Source: Planctomycetota bacterium
Lineage (GTDB): Bacteria > Planctomycetota > Phycisphaerae > Tepidisphaerales > Tepidisphaeraceae
Direction of reading: 5' to 3'
DNA length: 64,000 nucleotides
Assembly (NCBI GenBank): GCA_039182125.1
Contig: JBCDCH010000015.1
Location: 1 to 64,000, forward strand
The notes beneath the pieces are model-generated. The model saw only the letters and a program-made list of their open reading frames with translations. It ran no database searches and was not told the origin of the DNA. Each line of letters starts with the position of its first letter. The first letter of the stretch is position 1. Positions 41,790-50,996 of the stretch are shown here, in pieces. The translations under genes were made by a program, and so were the position numbers.

Positions 41790-42695
41790 TCATTCCACCG
41801 ACGCGAGCATCAACAGCAGCATGATCGGCAGGTAGACGATGCTCGTGAGAAACAGCACGCGCGCTTCGCGGCGTTGGGGGGAGGCCGCGACGTTGAAGCC
41901 GGCCGCGAGCATCACGCCGCCAAGCAGCGCTGCGGGTGCGAGGTAGATGCCGACCGTCTGCCCGAGGAACCACGGCAACAGCCCGGCGACGAGCAACACG
42001 ACGGACCAAACGATGATCGACCGCACCGTGCGTTTCAGTACGGGTCCGTCGACAACGGGCAACATCTTCATGCCCGCCGCTGCGTAGTCACGCCGGTACA
42101 TGATCGCCAGTCCCCAGAAGTGGGGCATCTGCCAAGCGAAGAGCAAAGCGAAGACCGACAGCGCGTGGAGGTTGATCGCACTCGTCGCGGCGGTGACGCC
42201 CATGACCGGCGGCACTGCCCCTGGAATCGCACCGACCAGCGTACACCACGTCGTCCGCGTTTTGAGCGGCGTGTAGATCAGGACGTACAGCAAAACCGTC
42301 GCCAACGCGAGGCCGGCGGTGAGGATGTTCACCAATAACGCGAGATACACGGTGCCGCCGATGCCGAGCAACAGCCCGCCGAGCAACGCTTCGCGTGGTG
42401 CGATTTCGCCGTTGGGCAGGGGGCGACGCTTGGTGCGTGGCATGAGTGCGTCGATATCCCGTTCCCAGAGTTGGTTGAGCACGGACGCCGACGCCGCGGT
42501 CGCGGCGGTGCCGATGAGCAAGTGCAACGCCACTAGCCAGTCGGTGCCGCCGGCGAAGTAGAACCCGGCCGCCGCGGTGATGAGCACCAGCAGGTTGAGC
42601 CGTGGCTTGGTCAGCGCGCTCCACGACGCCGCCCGGGTTCGCCGGCGTGGCGTCTCGTCGCTGATCGGAATGGCGGCGGTGTCCAAGAGGGTCAT
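41790..42695 (-). CDS. ctaB: Protoheme IX farnesyltransferase (heme O synthase)
   Basis: A 301-aa UbiA-family membrane enzyme with about eight to nine hydrophobic segments. The Asp-rich motif NQLWERDIDALMPRTKRRPLP and the second loop YTPLKTRTTWCTLVGAIPGAVPPVMG are characteristic of CtaB/CyoE. It converts heme B to heme O for cytochrome oxidase. It lies 10 bases downstream of ctaA on the same strand, so the two form a heme A operon; no oxidase subunit genes are in the window. Confidence 0.96.
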   Translation of the reverse strand: MTLLDTAAIPISDETPRRRTRAASWSALTKPRLNLLVLITAAAGFYFAGGTDWLVALHLLIGTAATAASASVLNQLWERDIDALMPRTKRRPLPNGEIAPREALLGGLLLGIGGTVYLALLVNILTAGLALATVLLYVLIYTPLKTRTTWCTLVGAIPGAVPPVMGVTAATSAINLHALSVFALLFAWQMPHFWGLAIMYRRDYAAAGMKMLPVVDGPVLKRTVRSIIVWSVVLLVAGLLPWFLGQTVGIYLAPAALLGGVMLAAGFNVAASPQRREARVLFLTSIVYLPIMLLLMLASVE

Positions 42696-42705
42696 GGTAG
42701 TGCGT

Positions 42706-43761
42706 TCAGGCGGGGGCGGGGGTTGAGGTCAACGGCACATTCTCGCGAACGTCGACCGTCCGATACACCCGCCACATACCCAGGGCCGCAACGGTGGTGA
42801 CCGCGAGGAGGATGGCACCGATGGCTTGGTGGGTCGTGGCGATGTCGGCGGGTTTTCGGTAGACGACGGTGAGGATGCCGAGCGTGAGTTGGAGCAACAC
42901 CAGCACGCCGATGACGCCGCCGATTTTATGCCCGTGGCGCAGTGCGACGATGGCGAAGGCGACCAGCACACCCGCCGTGAGATACGCCCCGATCCGGTGT
43001 GCGAAGTGAACGCCGACGTGGTGGGCGGTCGTGGGGGGCAGGTCCATCTCAGCCCGCTGCGCGTTGGCCGCGGCTAGGGCATCGTCTCCCATCGGCGGGA
43101 GGACCCGTCCGTAGTGCAACGGCCAGTCCGGGATTGCCAAACCTGCCCCGGCCCCGGTGACGTGGTTGCGTTCGGTGTCGTGTCGCATGGCCGCCCCGAG
43201 CAGGAGTTGGAGCACGACCAACGCGACGCCCGCCGTGCCGAGACGGACGAGCCATGTGCCGTCGGTTTTTCGTTGTGCCGTCCACCACCAACGGCCGGTC
43301 ATCAACACCATCACGGCGGTGAGTGCAAAGACGATCTGGCCGAAGACGCCGTGGATGAACGAAAGCAGTACGGAGTTTTCGGTGACACGGAAGCCGCCCA
43401 TGAGTCCCTGGACGATGATCGTCAGCAAGAGAACGGTCGCGAGGATGGCAAGGATTCGGGTGCCGCGCCACCAAGCCAACGCACAAAGAACGATCGCCGT
43501 CAGCCCGACGACGGTGCCGAGCAGACGGTGGGTGTGTTCCTGAAAAACGCCTGACTCGTACGATCCGGCCCCGAGCCATTGCCCCCAGGGCAAGGCGAAC
43601 ATGTTGTACCCGAAGCTGTTGGGCCAGTCCGGCACCGCCATCCCCGCGCCTGTCGAGGTGACCAACCCGCCGATTGAGATCAACGGCAGGGCACAAAGAA
43701 GTGTGGTCCAAGCGAGGATGTGCAACGAGCGCGGCGGTTTCGTGGCAGAGTTCGCGTCCAT
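42706..43761 (-). CDS. ctaA: Heme A synthase CtaA/Cox15
   Basis: A 351-aa membrane protein with about eight transmembrane segments. Recognisable landmarks are GLVTSTGAGMAVPDWPNSFGYNMFALP, EHTHRLLGTVVGL, SFIHGVFGQIVFAL, GAGLAIPDWPLHYG, and HFAHRIGAYLTAGVLV; the paired His residues would ligate the hemes. The internal repeat AVPDWP/AIPDWP is typical. It oxidises heme O to heme A. It is the first gene of the ctaA-ctaB operon. Confidence 0.95.
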   Translation of the reverse strand: MDANSATKPPRSLHILAWTTLLCALPLISIGGLVTSTGAGMAVPDWPNSFGYNMFALPWGQWLGAGSYESGVFQEHTHRLLGTVVGLTAIVLCALAWWRGTRILAILATVLLLTIIVQGLMGGFRVTENSVLLSFIHGVFGQIVFALTAVMVLMTGRWWWTAQRKTDGTWLVRLGTAGVALVVLQLLLGAAMRHDTERNHVTGAGAGLAIPDWPLHYGRVLPPMGDDALAAANAQRAEMDLPPTTAHHVGVHFAHRIGAYLTAGVLVAFAIVALRHGHKIGGVIGVLVLLQLTLGILTVVYRKPADIATTHQAIGAILLAVTTVAALGMWRVYRTVDVRENVPLTSTPAPA

Positions 43762-43938
43762 CGGTCGATTCTAGCCGCCGGGTCGCCCTTGCTTTTCATC
43801 TCTGTCGCGACATCGTCTTCAGGTGGCCGGAGGAAAGATCGGGTAAATGTGATCCGGCTCGCGGTCGTTGGAACTTGCAATAACAGCACATTCGTGCCAC
43901 GCTTTGTCCGTGTGTGACCCTGTTCGTGAGGAGGCCTG

Positions 43939-44862
43939 ATGGCGGATACGTTCAACAAACCCAGCCGGGCGCGGGGGCATCGGTCCTACCGCATGGAGGA
44001 TTTCGGTTGGTTCCGTGTCGCCGAGCGGGTGCCGGGGTTGCCGGTGCCGTACTACGTCGGTCGTGGCATCGCCACCAACGCCAGCTACAACGTCGTCGAT
44101 GTTCCCCAGCTCGACATGCCGGGCCATGTCGTGCTCAAAGTTGCACTTTCGGCCGGCGGGGCGTGGAGCCCGGAACTGGCCGGCCCGCGCCGACCCCTCC
44201 GCCCCGGCGATGCGACCTTCCGGCTTGTCCAGGATGGCGACGGCTTCTGGGAGGGCTACCACCCCAGCCATCGCGGCGAATACCACTTCCTCGGCTTCAT
44301 CTTCCGCGGCGAGGCCGCCCTTGCCTCGGCGCTCGGCATCATGGAAACCTACGGCCACGTTTTTTCGATCGGCACCGAGTCGCTCATCGTCAAACGTTTG
44401 CTCAAGCTCGCCGACCGGGACGATCACGTCGTCGACGTCTCCGCCGGTCAGGCGGCCCGGCTCGTCAGCGATGTCCTGCTCACGCTTGTCGATGTCTCCG
44501 AGAAGGCCGAGCGCGACGGCGGGGTTAACGATCTGGCCGAGGCGGTCGAGGTGATGATCCGCGATGATCTGCGCCGTTCGTGGACGGTGGCCGAGTTGGC
44601 CGAGCGGAACGACGTGAGCCGCGAACACCTCACTCGCATTTTCACCCGCCGGTTCGGCGTTCCGCCGCATCGCTACCTCGTCGAGATGCGCGTCCAGGAA
44701 GCCCGCAAACGCCTGCGCACCACCGACGATCCGATCAAACAGATCATGCTCGATCTCGGCTTCGCCAGTCACGCGGCGTTTGTCAGAGTGTTCCGCCGCT
44801 ACACACACATGTCGCCGACGGAGTACCGGGACGCGATCCAGCACAGCGACAGCCATAAGTAA
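43939..44862 (+). CDS. AraC-family transcriptional regulator
   Basis: A 307-aa regulator from ATG 43939, with GGAGG seven bases upstream. A cupin-like sensor half is followed by two helix-turn-helix motifs at the C-terminus (WTVAELAERNDVSREHLTRIFTRRFGVPPHRYLVEMRVQEARKRL; IKQIMLDLGFASHAAFVRVFRRYTHMSPTEYRD). Its start lies 177 bases from the divergent ctaA. No obvious sugar-metabolism target adjoins it, so the regulon is unknown. Confidence 0.9.
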   Translation: MADTFNKPSRARGHRSYRMEDFGWFRVAERVPGLPVPYYVGRGIATNASYNVVDVPQLDMPGHVVLKVALSAGGAWSPELAGPRRPLRPGDATFRLVQDGDGFWEGYHPSHRGEYHFLGFIFRGEAALASALGIMETYGHVFSIGTESLIVKRLLKLADRDDHVVDVSAGQAARLVSDVLLTLVDVSEKAERDGGVNDLAEAVEVMIRDDLRRSWTVAELAERNDVSREHLTRIFTRRFGVPPHRYLVEMRVQEARKRLRTTDDPIKQIMLDLGFASHAAFVRVFRRYTHMSPTEYRDAIQHSDSHK

Positions 44863-44867
44863 AACCC

Positions 44868-44969
44868 GAATGACGAGTTCCCGAATGACGAATGAATGAC
44901 CAATGACGAAATCCGAACCTTCGTCATTCGGCCTTCGGATTTCATTCGTCATTCGGGAACTCGTCATTC
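44868..44969. repeat. Perfect 29-bp inverted repeat with nested repeats (REP-E)
   Basis: Arms at 44868-44896 and 44941-44969 are perfect reverse complements. The element is built from reiterated (GA)ATGACGA/TCGTCATTC units, and an inner GACGAAATCCGAA...TTCGGATTTCATTCGTC also pairs. It fills nearly all the gap between the AraC gene and mfd. It is AT-richer than its surroundings and would fold into a long hairpin. Confidence 0.9.
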
Positions 44970-44990
44970 GTCATTTCCTACCGTCTGACA

Positions 44991-47900
44991 ATGCCGACTG
45001 TGCCCCCCTCCGCCGTCCGTCGTCTGATGGTCGCTGATGCGCTGATCGAAGTCGCCGAGGCCGTGGAGGCGGGGTTGGACGTGGCGGCGAGCGGGTTGTG
45101 GGGTAGCAGCACTGCAGCAGTGGTGGCGGCGCTGCGGAACCGGAAGGTACCGACGCTGGTGATCTGTGGGCACGGGGACGAGGCGGACGATCTTGCCGAC
45201 GACGTGGCGTTGTTCACGAACGACGCCCGGCCGGACGTGCTGCCGGCGTTGTCGATGTCCGGGTCGCTGGGTAGTGCGTCGGAAGAACTTGTCGCCGACC
45301 GGTTGCAGACGGTGATGCGTTGGCAGAGCGGCAAGGGCACCTGTGCCATCGCCCCGATCCCGGCGATCATGCAGCAGGTCCCCGACGCGACGACCCTCAA
45401 GCACCTGCACTTCCGTGTCGCCGACGGGATGGAGCTTGAGATCGAGAAGCTGATCGTCTGGCTCGCCGACCACGGCTACAACCGCCTCGACGCCGTCGAA
45501 GTCCCCGGCGACTTCGCCGTCCGCGGCGGCATCGTCGACCTCTACCTCCCGGGCGAACAACGTTTGCCCAACGGCGACGAGGTCATCGGCCTGCCGGTGC
45601 GTGTCGACTTCTTCGGTGACCAAATCGACAAGGTCACCACCTTCGATCTCGACTCGCTCGGCTCCGGCGAAAAGCTCAACAGCATCGAACTCGTTGACCT
45701 CAAGGGCGACCTCTCGCAGAGCGGTGACGGCTGCAGCTTCTTGAAGTACCTGCCCAAGGACGCGGCGGTAGTGCTGGTCGATCCGTTGGAGATCGCCGAG
45801 CAGGGCAAGAGCTACCTCGATCGCCTGCCGGATCAGCGCGGCGTGTATCCGCTCAAGGCCGTCCTCGACAACGCACAGCCGTACCGCATCGTCCAACTCT
45901 CGCCGTTCGAGCAGAAAGACAACCCCGTCACGCTCGTCGGCCACCTTGACCCGAAGCGCGTGAAGTTGCCGGTGCGGTCGCTGACCCGTTTCGAGACCCA
46001 CGCCAAGGCGGCGCTGTCAGAGTTGAAGGACCTCGCCGAGACGAACGACGTCGCGGTGTTCTGTTCCAACGAAGCCGAACGCAAACGCTTCATCGAACTT
46101 CTCGACCTCGAGCACAAAGGGCTGAGCAAGAAGATCGACACGCCGCTGGGCTACCTGCACCGCGGGTTCATTTTCGGGGAAGAACTGCGGGATTCGGGTG
46201 AGATGCCGCTCGCGCTGCTCGGGCATCACGAGCTGTTCAACCGCTTCGAGAAACGCCGCCGGGTGAAGAAGGTCGCGGCCGGCAAGGCGGTCGATTCGTT
46301 CCTCGATCTCAACGTCGGTGACTACGTTGTCCACGTCGCCCACGGCATTGCCAAGTTCACCGGCATGACCACCATGGACCGCGACGGCAAGACCGAGGAA
46401 TACCTCACCCTCCGCTTCGCCGAGGACGGCCAGCTGTACGTCCCCGCGAGTCGCATCAGCCTGATCCAGAAGTACGTCGGCGGTCCGGGCGGGCATCCGA
46501 ACCTCTCCAAGCTCGGCAGCGGGTCGTGGGAGAAGCAGAAGGACAAGGTCGCCGAGGCGGTCATGGACATGGCGTCGGACCTGCTGGAGGTGCAGGCGGC
46601 GCGGGCGGCGGAAGCCGGGACGGCCTTCCCGCCGGACACCGAATGGCAGCGCGAGTTCGAGGCCGAGTTCCCCTACGACGAGACCGACGACCAGCTCACC
46701 GCGGCCGACGAGATCAAGCAGGACATGACGTTGCCGCGCCCGATGGACCGGCTGCTCTGCGGCGACGTCGGTTACGGCAAGACCGAACTGTCGATGCGGG
46801 CGGCGTTCAAGGCCGTCGAGTTCGGCCGGCAGGTCGCGGTGCTCGTGCCCACCACCGTCCTCGCCGAGCAGCACGAACGATCCTTCCGCGAACGCTTCGC
46901 CGACTACCCCTTCGCGATCGAATCCATCTCGCGCTACAAGACCAAGGCAGAAGCCAACGACGTGCTCAAACGCCTGAAGAAGGGCGAGGTCGACATCATC
47001 ATCGGCACCCACCGGTTGCTCTCCAAGGACGTCGAGTTTGCCGACCTCGGCCTTGTCGTCGTCGACGAGGAGCAACGCTTCGGCGTCACGCACAAGGAAC
47101 GCCTCAAGCAGATGCGCAGCCAGGTCGACGTGCTGACCATGTCCGCCACGCCGATCCCGCGAACGCTGCACATGTCGATGGTCGGCGTGCGCGACATCTC
47201 CTCGCTCACCACCGCCCCGCGCGACCGACGCTCCATCGTCACCGAAGTCCTCGCCTACGACGAAGAACGGATCAAGCTCGCCATCCAGCGCGAACTGCAA
47301 CGCGAGGGCCAGGTGTTTTTCCTGCACAACCGCGTGACCGACATCGAGACGATCACCGCGAAGGTCAAGGCGTTGGTGCCGGACGCGCGGGTGATCTACG
47401 GCCACGGACAGATGGCCGACGGCGAGTTGGAGAAAGTGATGACCTCGTTCATCCGCCACGAGGCCGACGTGCTGGTGGCGACGACGATCATCGAGTCCGG
47501 CCTCGACATCCCCAACGCCAACACGATCATCATCAACCACGCCGATCGCTTCGGCTTGAGCGAGTTGCACCAGCTGCGCGGCCGGGTTGGGCGGTACAAG
47601 CACCGGGCGTACTGCTACCTGCTGCTGCCGCCGGACCGGCCGGTGACCAACGTCGCGGCCAAGCGGCTCAAGGCGATCGAGGAGTACTCGCACCTCGGTG
47701 CCGGGTTCAAGATTGCCATGCGCGACCTCGAGCTGCGCGGTGCCGGCAACATCCTCGGTGCCGAGCAGTCGGGCCATATCGCGGCCGTCGGCTACGAGAT
47801 GTACTGCCAGTTGCTCGAGGAAGCCGTCCGGCAACTCAAGGACGAACCGCGCCAAGCCAAGCCCGAAGCGACCATCGACATCGGCATCGGCAGCCACATC

Positions 47901-48305
47901 CCCAAGTCGTACATCGCCTCCGACAAGGCCCGCATGGACGTCTACAAACGCCTGTCCCGCTGCACGAGTTTGGCGATGCTCGACGAACTCAAGCAGGACG
48001 TCACCGACGCCAACGGCGAGATCCCGCGGCAGGTCGAAATCCTTTTCGCCCTCACCGAACTTCGTCTACTCGCCGCCATCCACGGCATCAGCTCGATCAA
48101 CCGCAAGGAGCCCGACGTTATCCTCGCTGTCGCCGACGCGAAGAAAGCCAGCGCCGCCCTGACCGGCGCCCCCGGCACGCTCCGCCTCATCGACGACCGC
48201 ACGGTGTACCTCCGCCCGCCCAAGGTCTTCATCGAGCCTGAGCCGCTGCTGCTGACGTTGCGGAATCTGTTGCGTAAAGCTTGGGAGAAGAATGTCGCAG
48301 CGTGA
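44991..48305 (+). CDS. mfd: Transcription-repair coupling factor Mfd
   Basis: A 1104-aa SF2 translocase that removes stalled RNA polymerase and recruits UvrA. The N-terminal UvrB-homology region (about 1-330) lacks helicase motifs. The RNA-polymerase-interacting domain includes DSFLDLNVGDYVVHVAHGIAKFTGMTTM, and the motor has Walker A GDVGYGKTE (591-599), DEEQ (692-695), SATPIPRTLHMS and the RAD/TRG region LHQLRGRVGRYKHRAYCYLL. The C-terminal D7 domain ends the protein. Length is close to the usual 1100-1150. It appears to be transcribed from within or just after the REP-E element. Confidence 0.98.
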   Translation: MPTVPPSAVRRLMVADALIEVAEAVEAGLDVAASGLWGSSTAAVVAALRNRKVPTLVICGHGDEADDLADDVALFTNDARPDVLPALSMSGSLGSASEELVADRLQTVMRWQSGKGTCAIAPIPAIMQQVPDATTLKHLHFRVADGMELEIEKLIVWLADHGYNRLDAVEVPGDFAVRGGIVDLYLPGEQRLPNGDEVIGLPVRVDFFGDQIDKVTTFDLDSLGSGEKLNSIELVDLKGDLSQSGDGCSFLKYLPKDAAVVLVDPLEIAEQGKSYLDRLPDQRGVYPLKAVLDNAQPYRIVQLSPFEQKDNPVTLVGHLDPKRVKLPVRSLTRFETHAKAALSELKDLAETNDVAVFCSNEAERKRFIELLDLEHKGLSKKIDTPLGYLHRGFIFGEELRDSGEMPLALLGHHELFNRFEKRRRVKKVAAGKAVDSFLDLNVGDYVVHVAHGIAKFTGMTTMDRDGKTEEYLTLRFAEDGQLYVPASRISLIQKYVGGPGGHPNLSKLGSGSWEKQKDKVAEAVMDMASDLLEVQAARAAEAGTAFPPDTEWQREFEAEFPYDETDDQLTAADEIKQDMTLPRPMDRLLCGDVGYGKTELSMRAAFKAVEFGRQVAVLVPTTVLAEQHERSFRERFADYPFAIESISRYKTKAEANDVLKRLKKGEVDIIIGTHRLLSKDVEFADLGLVVVDEEQRFGVTHKERLKQMRSQVDVLTMSATPIPRTLHMSMVGVRDISSLTTAPRDRRSIVTEVLAYDEERIKLAIQRELQREGQVFFLHNRVTDIETITAKVKALVPDARVIYGHGQMADGELEKVMTSFIRHEADVLVATTIIESGLDIPNANTIIINHADRFGLSELHQLRGRVGRYKHRAYCYLLLPPDRPVTNVAAKRLKAIEEYSHLGAGFKIAMRDLELRGAGNILGAEQSGHIAAVGYEMYCQLLEEAVRQLKDEPRQAKPEATIDIGIGSHIPKSYIASDKARMDVYKRLSRCTSLAMLDELKQDVTDANGEIPRQVEILFALTELRLLAAIHGISSINRKEPDVILAVADAKKASAALTGAPGTLRLIDDRTVYLRPPKVFIEPEPLLLTLRNLLRKAWEKNVAA

Positions 48306-48346
48306 GCGGGGCGTGTTGATTCCGCCGTACGATCGGCGGATTTGTC

Positions 48347-50233
48347 ATGCACAGCATCGCCACGAACCTGGACGTCCGTGACATCGCCGACCGCCTGATC
48401 GATCCGGTCGAGGCATTGCTGCGGCGCGCCGAGAAGGTCGAAGCCGACTACGCGCCGTTGCTGGCGAAGCTCGCCGAGCCACAGGCGTCCAGCGGCCGCA
48501 ACCTCGCGCACTACCTCGCGGTTCGCCAGCTCGACATCCGCGAGTTGCAGTTCGATCTGCACCGCCTTGGCCTGAGTTCGCTGGGGCGGATGGAAACGCA
48601 TGTGCTCAGCACGTTGCGGTCGGTGCTCCGGGCGTTGCGGAGTCTGTCGGGCGGTCCGCCGCTGCCGGAGTCAGTGCCGCCGGTCGACTTCGACGAAGGT
48701 CGACGCCGCTTGCGGGAAACCAGCAGTCTGCTCTTCGGCGAGACGGCCCCGGAGGACGAGACCCGGATCATGGTCACCGTTCCGAGCGACGCGGCCGACC
48801 GGTACGACCTTGTCCACGCGCTGGTCGAGGCGGGGATGAACGTGATGCGGATCAACTGCTCGAAGGACGACCCGCCGCGCTGGACGCGCATGATCGATCA
48901 CCTGCGGCGGGCCGAGTCGGAGCTTGGCCGGCGGTGCAAGGTGATGATGGACCTGGCGGGGCCGAACCCGAGGACCGGGCCGTTGCGGGTGCAAGCCAAG
49001 AACCTTCGTTTCGAGCCGCCGGCCCACGCGGGTCAGGTCATCGACGCGGCGCGGGTCTGGATCAGCGCGAGCGGTGTCGTGCCGCAGGCGGCCGAGAGTG
49101 TCGTGCCGATCGCCGGCCTCGACTCGATCGCGGGCGACTTGCTCAGTGGTGACCGGGTGCGCCTGGCCGCGACGGATGGCAAGCCGGTGCATCTGCAGGT
49201 GACCGCGGTCGAGGACGACGGCGCGTGGGCCGACTGCTGGGAGGCCGCCTCGGTACCGGTCGGCTCGAACGTCGAACTCATGCGGCGCGGCCAGGTCCGC
49301 AAGACCGCGACCGTCGGCCACCTGCCCGACGGCTTGCGCGAGCAGACCTTCCGCGTTCAGCCGGGCGACGTCATCCTCCTCGATCGCCACTGCACGGCGG
49401 GCCACGGGCCCGAGCGCGATAACGCCGGCAACGTCACCTCGCCGGCCCGCATCGGTTGCACTTTGCCCACCATCTTCAATGACGTCCGTGTCTGCGATCG
49501 CGTGCTGTACGACGACGGCGAGATGGAAGCGGTCGTGCGGAAGGCGTCGGCCGATGAGCTTGAGCTGGAGGTCCGTCGCGCGCGTAAGGGGTCGGTCAAG
49601 ATCCGCAGTGCCAAGGGATTGAACTTCCCCGACACGGACCTGAACCTGCCGCCGATGACCGAGAAGGATCTCAGTGATTTGGCGTTTGTCGCCGAGCATG
49701 CCGACGCGGTCGGGATGAGTTTCGTCCGCTACCCGCGCGACGTCGAAGCGCTCATCGAGCAACTGGATCGACTCGATGCGACCGACGTCGGCGTGGTGCT
49801 GAAAGTCGAGACCGAGAAGGCGTTTCGGCATCTGCCGGAGCTGCTCATGGTTGCGTTGCGTCGTCCGCCGGTGGGCGTGATGGTCGCGCGGGGGGACATG
49901 GGGCCGGAGTTCGGGTTCGACCGGATGTCGGAGGTGCAGGAGCAGATCCTCTGGCTCTGCGAGGCGGCGCACGTGCCGGTGATCTGGGCGACGCAGGTGC
50001 TGGAGAGTCTGGCCAAGAAGGGCCTGCCGACCCGCAGCGAAGTAACCGACGCCGCCATGAGCAGCCGGGCCGAGTGCGTCATGCTCAACAAGGGCGACTA
50101 CATCGTCGATGCGGTGCGGTTCCTCCGCGACGTGCTGCGGCGGATGCAGGGTCACCAGGACAAGAAGTTTTCGATGCTCCGCCGGCTGAGCGTGTCGGGG
50201 TCGGCCGCGCCTGACGAGTTCGACGCCGTATGA
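48347..50233 (+). CDS. Pyruvate kinase-family protein with long N-terminal extension
   Basis: A 628-aa protein. About 140 N-terminal residues (helical, LLRRAEKVEADYAPLLAKL..., ELQFDLHRLGLSSLGRMETHVLSTLRSVLRAL) precede a pyruvate kinase barrel: LVHALVEAGMNVMRINCSKDD, MMDLAGPNPRTGPL, VLKVETEKAFRHLPELL, VMVARGDMGPEFG, VIWATQVLESLAKKGLPTRSEVTDAAMSSRAECVMLNKGDYIVDAVRFL. The barrel is interrupted by an insertion (about residues 205-425) larger than the usual B domain, and LAGPNPR differs from the common GPKIR/GPEIR. The normal C-terminal regulatory domain is missing. Real pyruvate kinase activity is likely but not certain. It is coupled to the following region by ATGA. Confidence 0.75.
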   Translation: MHSIATNLDVRDIADRLIDPVEALLRRAEKVEADYAPLLAKLAEPQASSGRNLAHYLAVRQLDIRELQFDLHRLGLSSLGRMETHVLSTLRSVLRALRSLSGGPPLPESVPPVDFDEGRRRLRETSSLLFGETAPEDETRIMVTVPSDAADRYDLVHALVEAGMNVMRINCSKDDPPRWTRMIDHLRRAESELGRRCKVMMDLAGPNPRTGPLRVQAKNLRFEPPAHAGQVIDAARVWISASGVVPQAAESVVPIAGLDSIAGDLLSGDRVRLAATDGKPVHLQVTAVEDDGAWADCWEAASVPVGSNVELMRRGQVRKTATVGHLPDGLREQTFRVQPGDVILLDRHCTAGHGPERDNAGNVTSPARIGCTLPTIFNDVRVCDRVLYDDGEMEAVVRKASADELELEVRRARKGSVKIRSAKGLNFPDTDLNLPPMTEKDLSDLAFVAEHADAVGMSFVRYPRDVEALIEQLDRLDATDVGVVLKVETEKAFRHLPELLMVALRRPPVGVMVARGDMGPEFGFDRMSEVQEQILWLCEAAHVPVIWATQVLESLAKKGLPTRSEVTDAAMSSRAECVMLNKGDYIVDAVRFLRDVLRRMQGHQDKKFSMLRRLSVSGSAAPDEFDAV

Positions 50234-50399
50234 GCGTTCGCGCTGCCGCCGTCGCGTGGTACACCATGCCGTGTAGTCCTATCAGCCACACAACCAGCTC
50301 CTTCTCGATGGCCTGATTCTGCTGCCGCAGTACGGCTGCATCTCCGGGCCGACGTTTCGGCCGTTCAACTCGTACGCGCTGGTCTTCGGCGACAAGGCC

Positions 50400-50996
50400 G
50401 TGCTCTTCGATGCGCCGCTGGCGCATGTGCTACCGGGTGTGCGGCGGTTGATCGAGGACGGCATCACGCCGGTCGCGTGCGTGCTATCGCATGCCGACGT
50501 GCCGGCGGTCGGTAATGCGGTGAAGCAGCTGCATGAGGAGTTCGAGCTGCCGATGCTGCTGCATCCGAGGGACCAGATGGATCAGCGCATCGCCGACCTG
50601 AAGATCGACTGGCAGGACCCGATGGGACACGAGGTATTGGCGGAGTTCCCGGTGGAGGTGTTGCACTGGCCGGGGCACTCGCCGGGGTCGGTGATGTTGT
50701 ACATCCCGGAGTTCGGCGGGGTGTTGTTGGCGGGCGATTCGCTGGTTCGCCCGGGACCGATGCAACCGGACGGAGACCAACCGTTGGTGCGTCCGCCGAG
50801 CGATTGGGCGGACGATGCGAAAGTGCTGCAACATTGGCGGGACTTGTCGCTCGATCCGTTGCGGACGCTTGCGCCTTTGCACGGTGAGCCGCTGATCGAC
50901 ATCGACAATGCGTCGGCGTCGATCACGACGATGCTGGATGCCGGGCCGATGAAGTCGGCGGTCCGTCGGGTCGCACCGCCTACGGTGCGTGCATGA
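50400..50996 (+). CDS. MBL-fold protein, degenerate and probably 5'-frameshifted
   Basis: Read from GTG 50400 this gives 198 aa, but the same frame is open and domain-like from about 50277 (GLILLPQYGCISGPTFRPFNSYALVFGD, the first MBL strands) without ATG, GTG or TTG. An ATG at 50230 overlaps the pyruvate kinase stop (ATGA) but is in another frame and ends after 28 codons, suggesting a frameshift or sequence error near 50265-50285. The normal H-x-H-x-D-H motif reads SHADVPAVG, keeping only one His and one Asp; GHSPG, GDS and LHGEPL retain later ligands. It is likely a metallo-beta-lactamase-fold hydrolase with an impaired metal site. Four bases overlap the next gene. Confidence 0.6.
   Translation: MLFDAPLAHVLPGVRRLIEDGITPVACVLSHADVPAVGNAVKQLHEEFELPMLLHPRDQMDQRIADLKIDWQDPMGHEVLAEFPVEVLHWPGHSPGSVMLYIPEFGGVLLAGDSLVRPGPMQPDGDQPLVRPPSDWADDAKVLQHWRDLSLDPLRTLAPLHGEPLIDIDNASASITTMLDAGPMKSAVRRVAPPTVRA

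Noticed and set aside
46017-47897. 626-codon minus-strand frame inside mfd
   Set aside because: Entirely opposite conserved helicase motifs of Mfd.
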